A stretch of 64,000 nucleotides of DNA from positions 5,188,001 to 5,252,000 of the forward strand of contig NZ_CP023701.1 of the NCBI RefSeq assembly GCF_008704535.1, written 5' to 3'. This document shows, piece by piece, positions 57,790 through 64,000 of the stretch. Positions within the stretch are counted from its first letter, which is position 1. The number at the start of each line of letters is the position of its first letter. This DNA comes from Streptomyces subrutilus. GTDB taxonomy: Bacteria > Actinomycetota > Actinomycetes > Streptomycetales > Streptomycetaceae. A program made the position numbers and the translations under genes. A model generated the notes under the pieces. The model was not told the origin of the DNA and did no database searches. It saw only the letters and a list, made by a program, of their open reading frames with translations.

Positions 57790-57807
57790 GGTTAGGCATG
57801 CCTAACC
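57790..57807. promoter_or_regulatory. Iron box (DmdR/IdeR operator)
   Basis: GGTTAGGCATGCCTAACC is an 18-bp perfect palindrome matching the actinobacterial iron box TTAGGNNNNCCTAA-type. It is 69 bases upstream of the siderophore-binding protein ATG, so the gene is expected to be repressed in iron-replete cells. Confidence 0.88.
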
Positions 57808-57876
57808 CAGTCTTCGTGTCCGGCCCCGTGCCGGCCCCGACCGCACCCGCACCGCCCACACCCCGGGAGTCACCCC

Positions 57877-58914
57877 ATGCCCCTCCGACGCCGCTCGGCC
57901 GCCGCCGTCGCCCTCGCCACAGCCGCCGCGCTCGCGCTGACCGCCTGCGGAGGCCAGGACGACAAGGCCGCCAAGGAGCCCGGCACGGGAGGCGGCGAGA
58001 AGAAGGCCGTCGCCCAGGGCGGCAAGGAGTTCTCGGACGCGGCCGCCAGGACCGCGGCCTTCGGCACCACCGCCGCCCCCGGCACCTTCCCGCGCACCGT
58101 CAACCACGCCATGGGCGCCACCGAGCTCAAGGCCGCCCCCAAGCGGATCGTCGTCCTGGACGTCGGCGAGCTGGACAACGTCGTCTCCCTCGGTCTCCAG
58201 CCCGTGGGCTACGCACCGACCGAGGGCGACGAGGGCATCCCCTCGTACCTGAAGAAGGACGCGGGCGAGCCCAAGTCCGTCGGCACCATCAACAACCTCA
58301 ACCTCGAAGCGATCAACGCGCTCAAGCCCGACCTGATCCTCGGCAGCCAGCTGCGGTCCGCCGACAAGTACGACGCCCTCTCGAAGATCGCCCCGACCGT
58401 CTTCTCCCTCCGCCCCGGCTTCCCGTGGAAGGAGAACTACCTCCTCAACGCCGCCGCCCTCGACAAGACCGCCGAGGCGAAGGCGAAGCTGGAGGCCTAC
58501 CAGGCCAAGGCCGCGCAGCTCGGCGCGGACCTCGGCCCGCAGAAGCCCACCGTCACGATGCTGCGCTACATGCCGGGCAAGACCCGCCTGTACGCCGGCG
58601 CCTCCTTCATCGGCACCATCCTGAAGGACACCGGCATCCCGCGCCCGCAGAACCAGCAGGTGGAGGACCTCGCCGTCGAGGTCAGCCCGGAGCGCATGGA
58701 CGAGGCCGCCGCCGACTGGATCTTCACCGGCGTCTACGGGGCCAAGGACAAGACCAAGCGCGACTCCGCCGAGGCCAACCCGCTGTGGAGCGGCCTGGAG
58801 GCCGTGAAGCAGGGCCGCGCCAAGGACGTCCCGGACGAGACCTGGTACCTGGGCCTGGGCGTCACCGCCGCCGACAAGGTCCTCGACGACCTGCGCGGCT
58901 TCCTCGTCAAGTAG
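57877..58914 (+). CDS. Iron-siderophore ABC transporter substrate-binding lipoprotein
   Basis: A 345-aa FepB/FecB-class lipoprotein. Signal with lipobox LTAC, lipid Cys24. PKRIVVLDVGELDNVVSLGL, GTINNLNLEAINALKPDLIL, MPGKTRLYAGASFIGTILKD and WIFTGVYGAKDKTKRDSAEA are the typical halves of a class III binding protein. ATG 57877 under the iron box 57790-57807. It captures a ferric siderophore outside the membrane; permease and ATPase genes are not adjacent, so it relies on a transporter elsewhere. Confidence 0.92.
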   Translation: MPLRRRSAAAVALATAAALALTACGGQDDKAAKEPGTGGGEKKAVAQGGKEFSDAAARTAAFGTTAAPGTFPRTVNHAMGATELKAAPKRIVVLDVGELDNVVSLGLQPVGYAPTEGDEGIPSYLKKDAGEPKSVGTINNLNLEAINALKPDLILGSQLRSADKYDALSKIAPTVFSLRPGFPWKENYLLNAAALDKTAEAKAKLEAYQAKAAQLGADLGPQKPTVTMLRYMPGKTRLYAGASFIGTILKDTGIPRPQNQQVEDLAVEVSPERMDEAAADWIFTGVYGAKDKTKRDSAEANPLWSGLEAVKQGRAKDVPDETWYLGLGVTAADKVLDDLRGFLVK

Positions 58915-58997
58915 CCGCACCCGCCCCCCGGACGGGCCCGGGCCGGGCCCGGACCCGTCCTGGCCGGGGCGCCCGCCGCGGACGGTAGCCTTGGCAC

Positions 58998-59855
58998 GTG
59001 CCCCGTCTCTCTGAAGTCATCGCCGCGCTGGACGCTCTGTGGCCCCCCTCGCGGGCCGAGCAGTGGGACGCCGTCGGCACCGTCTGCGGCGACCCCGACG
59101 CCGAGGTCACCCGCGTCCTGTTCGCCGTCGACCCGGTCCGCGAGATCGCCGACGAGGCGGTCACCCTCGGCGCCGACCTGATCGTCACCCACCACCCGCT
59201 CTACCTGCGGGGCACCACCACCGTCGGGGCCGGCACCCCCAAGGGCCGCGTCGTGCACACGCTGATCAAGCACGACATCGCGCTGCACGTCGCCCACACC
59301 AACGCGGACACCGCCGACCCCGGCGTCTCCGACGCCCTGGCCGGCGCCCTCGACCTGCGCGTGACCGGCCCGCTGGTGCCCGACCCGAGCGACCCCGCCG
59401 GCCGCCGCGGCCTCGGCCGCCTCTGCGAGCTCGACCACCCCGAGACCCTGCGGGAGTTCACCGCCCGCTGCGCGGCCTGGCTGCCGCCCACCGCGCAGGG
59501 CATCCGCGTGGCCGGCGACCCGGACGCGCCGATCCGCCGCGTCGCCGTCAGCGGCGGCTCCGGCGACAGCCTCTTCGAGCAGGTCCGCGCCGCGGGCGTG
59601 GACGCCTTCGTCACCGCCGACCTGCGCCACCACCCGGTGTCCGAGGCCCGCGAGCAGAGCCCGCTCGCCCTCGTCGACGCCGCCCACTGGGCCACCGAGT
59701 GGCCCTGGTGCGAACAGGCGGCCGCGCAGCTCGACGCGATCTCCGAGCGCAACGGCTGGGGTCTGCGGACCCACGTCTCGCGCACGGTCACCGACCCGTG
59801 GACGGCGCACGCGCCGTCCGTCACCACCCCTTCTCTCCCTGGAGCCCCCAACTGA
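58998..59855 (+). CDS. Nif3-like dinuclear metal centre protein
   Basis: A 285-aa NIF3/DUF34-family protein. IAALDALWPPSRAEQWDAVG starts the fold. Metal motifs are THHPLYLRG (His-His), HTNADTADPGVSDALAGALD and DLRHHPVSEAREQSPLALVD with DAAHWATEWPWCEQ near the end. GTG 58998. Members form hexameric rings with two metals per subunit; biochemical role still unsettled. Its stop overlaps the next gene's start (CTGA). Conserved Streptomyces operon with the zinc-ribbon and RNase H genes. Confidence 0.9.
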   Translation: MPRLSEVIAALDALWPPSRAEQWDAVGTVCGDPDAEVTRVLFAVDPVREIADEAVTLGADLIVTHHPLYLRGTTTVGAGTPKGRVVHTLIKHDIALHVAHTNADTADPGVSDALAGALDLRVTGPLVPDPSDPAGRRGLGRLCELDHPETLREFTARCAAWLPPTAQGIRVAGDPDAPIRRVAVSGGSGDSLFEQVRAAGVDAFVTADLRHHPVSEAREQSPLALVDAAHWATEWPWCEQAAAQLDAISERNGWGLRTHVSRTVTDPWTAHAPSVTTPSLPGAPN

Positions 59856-60595
59856 ACGCCGAGCCCGCCGACCAGATCCGACTTCTCGACGTCCAGGCCC
59901 TGGACGTCCGGCTGTCTCAGCTCGCCCACAAGCGCAAGTCGCTGCCCGAGCACGCCGAGCTCGACTCGCTCACCAAGGACCTCGCGCAGCAGCGCGACCT
60001 GCTCGTCGCCGCCCAGACCCAGGCGAGCGACACCGCGCGCGAGCAGACCAAGGCGGAGCAGGACGTGGACCAGGTGCGCCAGCGCGCCGTCCGCGACCAG
60101 CAGCGGCTGGACTCGGGCGTCGGCGTCTCGGCCCGGGACCTGGCCAACCTGCAGAACGAGGTCGTCTCCCTCGCCAAGCGCCAGGGCGACCTGGAGGACG
60201 TGGTCCTGGAGGTCATGGAGCGTCTGGAGGGCGCGCAGGAGCGCGTCGCCGCGCTGACCGAGCGGGTCACCTCCCTGGAGGCCAAGACGGCGGACGCCAC
60301 CGCGCGCCGCGACGCGGCCACCGCCGAGATCGACGCCGAGGTCGCCAAGGTCACCAAGGACCGCGAGGTCATCGTCGGCTCCATGCCGACGGACCTGATG
60401 GCCCTCTACGAGAAGATCCGCGTCAAGCAGGGCGGGGTCGGCGCCGCGCGCCTCTACCAGCGCCGCTGCGAGGGCTGCCGCCTGGAGCTCGACATGGCCG
60501 AGGTCAACGAGATCAAGGCCGCCGCCCGCGACCAGGTCGTCCGTCACGAGAACTGCGGCCGCATCCTGGTCCGTACGGCCGACTCGGGCATCTGA
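59852..60595 (+). CDS. Coiled-coil zinc-ribbon protein (C4-type), probable CTG start
   Basis: A 247-aa protein of the 'zinc ribbon domain-containing' family between Nif3 and RNase H genes. Long coiled coil (~10-190: QLAHKRKSLPEHAELDSLTK; LEGAQERVAALTERVTSLEA) then a zinc ribbon RRCEGCRLELDM...HENCGRILVR (C-x2-C ... C). It aligns with relatives starting at NAEPADQIRLLDVQALDVRL, immediately after CTG 59852, which overlaps the Nif3 stop (CTGA) and has GGAG nine bases upstream. No ATG/GTG/TTG is available there, so CTG initiation is inferred. Related to CT398-type flagellar/secretion chaperones. Confidence 0.85.
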   Translation: MNAEPADQIRLLDVQALDVRLSQLAHKRKSLPEHAELDSLTKDLAQQRDLLVAAQTQASDTAREQTKAEQDVDQVRQRAVRDQQRLDSGVGVSARDLANLQNEVVSLAKRQGDLEDVVLEVMERLEGAQERVAALTERVTSLEAKTADATARRDAATAEIDAEVAKVTKDREVIVGSMPTDLMALYEKIRVKQGGVGAARLYQRRCEGCRLELDMAEVNEIKAAARDQVVRHENCGRILVRTADSGI

Positions 60596-62022
60596 TGCCC
60601 CGGTTTGTCGTGGAGGCGGACGGCGGCTCCCGGGGCAACCCGGGGCCCGCCGGCTACGGCGCGGTCGTCCTCGACCCGGCGTCGGGCGAAACGCTGGCCG
60701 AGCGCGCCGAGTACATCGGCGTCGCGACGAACAACGTGGCGGAGTACAAGGGCCTGATCGCCGGGCTCAAGGCCGCGCGGGACCTCGCCGCGGACGCGGT
60801 GGTCCTGGTCCGGATGGACTCCAAGCTGGTCGTCGAGCAGATGTCGGGCCGCTGGAAGATCAAGCACCCGGACATGAAGCCGCTGGCCGCCGAGGCCGCG
60901 AAGGTCCTGCCGCGCGCGCAGGTCACGTACGAGTGGATCCCGCGCGAGCGCAACAAGCACGCGGACCGGCTCGCCAACGAGGCCATGGACGCGGGCAAGC
61001 GCGGCGAGCGGTGGGATCCCTCGGGCTCCACGGCCGTCTTCGACCGCGCCGCCGCCCCCGCCCTCCCGCCGGCCGGCCCCCCGGGCGACCCCGTCGCGGG
61101 CGCCGCGGCGGTCCGGGCGGCCCTGGCCGCCGGTACGGGCGCACGTGCCGGGGCCCCGGCGGGCCGCCCGGCCCCGGCCGCGCAGGCCGTCGCCGACACG
61201 CTGTTCGCGGACACGGCGGCCCGGCCGGTCCACCCGGAGGCCGCCGACACGATCGAACCGTGCCTCGACTCCACCACCCAGACGATGCCGGAACCGGCCC
61301 CGGCGGGCCCGGCGACGGCCGCCGGCCCGACCGCCCGCGCGGCCGGGAGCACCGCCGGGAGCACCGCCCCGGCGGCCCCCGGCTGGGGCCCCGACCTCGG
61401 CACCCCCGCCACCTTCGTGCTGCTGCGGCACGGCGAGACCGCCCTCACCCCGCAGAAGCGCTTCTCGGGCAGCGGCGGCAGCGACCCCGAACTGTCCGAG
61501 GCCGGCCGCCGGCAGGCCGCCGCGGTCGCCGAGTCGCTGGCCGCCCGCGGTACCGTCCAGGCCGTCGTCAGCTCGCCGCTGCGCCGCTGCCGCGAGACGG
61601 CCCAGGCCGTCGCGGACCGCCTCGGCCTCACCGTGACCGTCGAAGAGGGCCTGCGCGAGGTGGACTTCGGGGCCTGGGAGGGCCTGACCTTCGCCGAGGT
61701 GCGCGAGCGCCACCCGGAGGACCTCCAGGCCTGGCTGGACTCCCCGCGGGCGGCCCCGACCGGCGGCGGCGAGAGCTTCGCGGCCGCCACCCGCCGGATC
61801 TCCGCCACCCGCGACCGGCTGCTGGCCGCGCACGCGCGCCGCACCACGCTGCTGGTGACCCACGTGACCCCGGTGAAGATCCTCGTCCGCCTCGCCCTGG
61901 GCGCCCCGCCCGAGTCCCTGTTCCGCATGGAACTCTCCGCGGCCTCCCTGTCGGCGGTGGCCTACTACGCGGACGGCAACGCCTCGGTCCGGCTGCTCAA
62001 CGACACGGCGCACCTGCGCTAG
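60595..62022 (+). CDS. Bifunctional RNase H / histidine (acid) phosphatase
   Basis: A 475-aa two-domain enzyme. Residues 1-~140 form RNase HI (FVVEADGGSRGNPGPAGYGA; NNVAEYKGLIAGLKAARDLA; LVRMDSKLVVEQMSGRWKIK). After a ~125-residue Pro/Ala linker, residues ~270-475 are a phosphoglycerate-mutase-type phosphatase (FVLLRHGETALTPQKRFSGS with the His, SSPLRRCRETAQAVADRLG, VTHVTPVKILVRL with the second His). Same as S. coelicolor SCO2299, shown to have RNase HI and acid phosphatase activity; mycobacterial Rv2228c is similar and may have CobC (alpha-ribazole phosphatase) function. ATG overlaps upstream TGA. Confidence 0.95.
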   Translation: MPRFVVEADGGSRGNPGPAGYGAVVLDPASGETLAERAEYIGVATNNVAEYKGLIAGLKAARDLAADAVVLVRMDSKLVVEQMSGRWKIKHPDMKPLAAEAAKVLPRAQVTYEWIPRERNKHADRLANEAMDAGKRGERWDPSGSTAVFDRAAAPALPPAGPPGDPVAGAAAVRAALAAGTGARAGAPAGRPAPAAQAVADTLFADTAARPVHPEAADTIEPCLDSTTQTMPEPAPAGPATAAGPTARAAGSTAGSTAPAAPGWGPDLGTPATFVLLRHGETALTPQKRFSGSGGSDPELSEAGRRQAAAVAESLAARGTVQAVVSSPLRRCRETAQAVADRLGLTVTVEEGLREVDFGAWEGLTFAEVRERHPEDLQAWLDSPRAAPTGGGESFAAATRRISATRDRLLAAHARRTTLLVTHVTPVKILVRLALGAPPESLFRMELSAASLSAVAYYADGNASVRLLNDTAHLR

Positions 62023-62199
62023 GGCCCGTCATCGTGGCGGATCACCGGGGCCGTCGGAAAAGAAGTGGGCGGGGACCGATGAGTCCGTCCATGATCCACA
62101 GTCATAGACCACGACTGCCGCACCGCAGCCACGAGGGTGGCCGGGCGGGCACCGGCCGCACCCGCCGGGACGCGGACACGAGACACAGAGGAACCCGAG

Positions 62200-62772
62200 A
62201 TGCGCACCCTGATCAGCACCGCCTTCATCTCCCTCGACGGCGTCGTGGAGGGACCGGGCGGCGAGCCCGGCTACCGGAACTCCGGATGGACCTTCAAGGG
62301 CGTCGAGTTCCTGCCCGAGGCCTTCGAGATCAAGGGCCGGGAGCAGAAGGAAGCCGCCGCGATCCTGCTGGGCCGGACCAGCTACGAGGCGTTCAGCCCG
62401 GTGTGGCCCGACATGGAGGACTTCGCCGACTACAAGGCGATGCCGAAGTACGTCGTCTCCACCACCCTCACCGAGGACGACCTGGTGTCGAACTGGGGCG
62501 AGACCACGATCCTGCGCTCGCTCGACGAGGTCGCCGCGCTGAAGGAGACCGAGGGCGGCCCGATCATCGTCCACGGCAGCGCCGCCCTGAACCGGGCCCT
62601 CTCGGACGCCGGTCTCATCGACCGCTACCACCTGCTCGTCTTCCCGCTGCTGCTGGGCGCGGGCAAGCGGCTCTTCAGCGCCACCGACAAGGACGCGCAG
62701 AAGCTGAAGCTGGTCGAGCACGAGGCCTACGCCAACGGCCTGCAGAAGAACGTCTTCGACGTCGTCCGCTGA
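62200..62772 (+). CDS. Dihydrofolate-reductase-family protein (RibD C-terminal type)
   Basis: A 190-aa protein. MRTLISTAFISLDGVVEGPG opens the fold, then AAAILLGRTSYEAFSPVWPD, YKAMPKYVVSTTLTEDDLVS and GGPIIVHGSAALNRALSDAG, DRYHLLVFPLLLGAGKRLFS, all typical of the RibD_C/YyaP-like actinobacterial group. ATG 62200 with AGAGGAA upstream. Likely a small NADPH-dependent reductase of unknown substrate, not true folate metabolism. Confidence 0.9.
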   Translation: MRTLISTAFISLDGVVEGPGGEPGYRNSGWTFKGVEFLPEAFEIKGREQKEAAAILLGRTSYEAFSPVWPDMEDFADYKAMPKYVVSTTLTEDDLVSNWGETTILRSLDEVAALKETEGGPIIVHGSAALNRALSDAGLIDRYHLLVFPLLLGAGKRLFSATDKDAQKLKLVEHEAYANGLQKNVFDVVR

Positions 62773-62800
62773 CCGGACCCCCGCACCGACGACCCGCACC

Positions 62801-62849
62801 GACGACGTGTGACCCCCCGCCACAGGTGGCGGGGGGTCACACGTCGTCG
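62801..62849. terminator. Bidirectional terminator between reductase gene and rnpB
   Basis: Arms GACGACGTGTGACCCCCCGC... (62801-62823) and complement (62826-62849) pair almost end to end. It closes both the plus-strand reductase gene and minus-strand RNase P RNA. Confidence 0.85.
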
Positions 62850-62852
62850 AGG

Positions 62853-63268
62853 ACGACAGACGAGCCGGCCTGTACGCCGGGTTCTGTCTCCCGGAGACCT
62901 CGCGGTCGCCGGGGAGACGGCCATCCATCTAGGACCGGCGTTGCCACCGGCCTCGTGCGGTCTACCCGCGAACTCGGGCGGGCAGCCCTCGGACGTTCGC
63001 GCAGGGCCGTCCGGAGACGACCCCTCTTGACCTTGCTCCGGGTGGGGTTTACCTAGCCGCCTGGGTCACCCCAGGCGCTGGTGGTCTCTTACACCACCGT
63101 TTCACCCTTACCGGGGACCGAAGCCCCCGGCGGTCTGTTTTCTGTGGCACTGTCCCGCGGGTCACCCCGGGTGGGCGTTACCCACCACCCTGCCCTGTGG
63201 AGCCCGGACGTTCCTCGGCGGGATCCTGGGACCCCGACGCGGCCGCCCGGCCGACTCGTCTGTCGCGC
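62853..63268 (-). ncRNA. rnpB: RNase P RNA (class A)
   Basis: The minus strand begins near CGCGACAGACGAGTCGGCC and carries the conserved GAGGAACGTCCGGGCTCCAC (about 63196-63215), CAGGGCAGGGTGGTGGGTAA, GGGACAGTGCCACAGAAAAC and, near the 3' end, CCGGCGTACAGGCCGGCTCG with CAGACGAG/CTCGTCTG pairing of the two ends. This is the catalytic RNA that matures tRNA 5' ends. Ends are approximate by a few bases. The strong terminator 62801-62849 follows. Confidence 0.93.
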
Positions 63269-63335
63269 TGACCATGCTACCGGCTGCACCGCGGCCGCTT
63301 GACCTTGACGCAGCGGCAACGTTTCTACCGGAGCC

Positions 63336-63410
63336 ATGCGGATCGGAGAGATCGCCGCGCTCGTCGGGCTCACCCCCCGGGCGATCCGGCACCCCGGGCG
63401 GTCAGGCCAC
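63336..63410 (+). pseudogene. MerR-family gene fragment (start only)
   Basis: ATG 63336 opens MRIGEIAALVGLTPRAIRH, the exact beginning of many Streptomyces MerR-type regulators (where HYxxxGLL follows), then drops into PGRSGHPGGQ, a repeat-like sequence, and the 3' end of the RNB gene. So only the first recognition helices remain. A deletion has removed the rest. Confidence 0.65.
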
Positions 63411-63418
63411 CCGGGCGG

Positions 63419-64000
63419 TCAGGCGGGGGCGAACAGCACCTTGGCCGTGCCCGGGTCCGCCTGCGTCAGCCGGACCCGGATGCGCTCGCCCAGCGGCAGC
63501 GGCCGCCCGGCGGGGGACTCGACGCGGCCGACCACCGCAGGATCCTCCAGATGGACGGTGCCCACCAGCGGCTCCCGGTCGCGGACCTCGATCACCGTGG
63601 CCTCGAAGGTGTCCCCGACGCGGTCCTTGAGGAGGGCGGCCTCGACCAGGTCCACGGACTCGCGCTCGGCGGTGTTCGCCCGCCGGGTGCCCTCCGCCAT
63701 CTCCTTGGGGAGCGCGGCCAGCGCCGACACCACCCACTCCGGAACCCCGGCGCCCGCGGCGGCGGCCAGGCACAGTTCGCCGGCGTAGCGGTCCACGAGC
63801 CGGCGCAGCGGCGCGGTGCAGTGGGCGTACGGGGCGGCCACCGCGGCGTGCACCACCGGATCGGGGGTGTAGCCGCCGGTGAAGACGGTGTAGCCGGCGC
63901 CCCGCAGCAGCGCCGTGCACTCCTGGAGGAAGGCGGCGTGGTCGGGGCGGTGCGGATCGAGGGAGCGGACGAGCTCGGCGTACGGGACGTGGTGCGGCCA
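63419..64000 (-). CDS. RNB-family (RNase II/R-type) ribonuclease, C-terminal part
   Basis: The visible 193 residues are the end of an RNB exoribonuclease: FLQECTALLRGAGYTVFTGG, VVHAAVAAPYAHCTAPLRRL, VDRYAGELCLAAAAGAGVPE (the conserved Y-x-H-x-T-x-P-x-R-R-x-D-R-Y pattern that ends the catalytic domain), then an S1/OB-like tail (VIEVRDREPLVGTVHLEDPA; GERIRVRLTQADPGTAKVLF). The N-terminal catalytic Asp residues lie beyond the right edge. It degrades RNA 3'-5' in the cytoplasm. Stop at 63419, beside the MerR remnant. Confidence 0.92.
   Translation of the reverse strand, partial: WPHHVPYAELVRSLDPHRPDHAAFLQECTALLRGAGYTVFTGGYTPDPVVHAAVAAPYAHCTAPLRRLVDRYAGELCLAAAAGAGVPEWVVSALAALPKEMAEGTRRANTAERESVDLVEAALLKDRVGDTFEATVIEVRDREPLVGTVHLEDPAVVGRVESPAGRPLPLGERIRVRLTQADPGTAKVLFAPA

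Overview
The window is a high-GC, densely coded actinobacterial chromosome segment, almost certainly Streptomyces. The signs are G/C-ending codons, many GTG starts, overlapping ATGA/GTGA gene junctions, a 24-residue bL37 ribosomal protein gene, a fused RNase HI/phosphatase like S. coelicolor SCO2299, an SCO2322-family gene and a fused GT87/PAP2 membrane protein. I see no rRNA, CRISPR array, complete prophage or replication origin.

Layout. 1-5.8 kb: a coiled-coil protein gene (partial), tRNA-Val(UAC) and, directly behind the tRNA, an island-like stretch with two XRE-type regulators, five very small genes (25-110 aa, three with Cys pairs, two junctions overlapping by GTGA), a frameshifted lipoprotein gene and decayed DNA, ending at the bL37 gene. 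5.9-11.1 kb: housekeeping and envelope genes (TRADD-N-type membrane protein, DUF2277, secreted protein, DedA, PhoD, secreted HNH nuclease). 11.3-12.6 kb: two ~255-bp copies of one sequence in inverted orientation around ~0.8 kb of apparently non-coding DNA. 12.7-20.4 kb: HAD phosphatase, a frameshifted peptidoglycan-binding-like protein, an MFS exporter fused to a MarR-like domain, GNAT, a monooxygenase and the GT87/PAP2 protein.

The main theme is steroid catabolism under KstR. Divergent cyp125/fadA5 (20.8-23.4 kb), aldehyde dehydrogenase plus a 3Fe-4S ferredoxin (32.1-33.8 kb), kstR itself (34.2-34.9 kb), a two-half FadE34-like acyl-CoA dehydrogenase plus an SCP-x/Ltp thiolase (49.6-52.9 kb), and MaoC hydratase, alcohol dehydrogenase and SDR (53.6-56.5 kb) each have an upstream site resembling TAGAAC-N2-GTTCTA. 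Together they would oxidise and shorten a sterol side chain. A sixth site lies before a glycosyltransferase/methyltransferase/(alpha/alpha)6 gene set that is not a known part of this pathway.

A second theme is vitamin B12. A cobalamin riboswitch (~30.5-30.7 kb, minus strand) precedes five overlapping genes: a secreted, membrane-anchored squalene-cyclase-repeat protein (the same fold class as animal intrinsic factor), an SCO2322-family protein, an ECF T component, a double ECF ATPase and an ECF S component. This looks like a B12 capture and import system.

The rest (38-49 kb and 56-64 kb) is mixed: small membrane proteins and lipoproteins, a STAS protein, an intact IS630 element inserted at a TetR stop codon beside a 155-bp palindrome, an LLM oxidoreductase, an amidase, methyltransferases, an iron-box-controlled siderophore-binding lipoprotein, the conserved Nif3 / zinc-ribbon / RNase H-phosphatase operon, RNase P RNA and an RNase II/R-family gene cut by the right edge. 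Four gene remnants (APH, MerR, HATPase, lipoprotein) show local decay.
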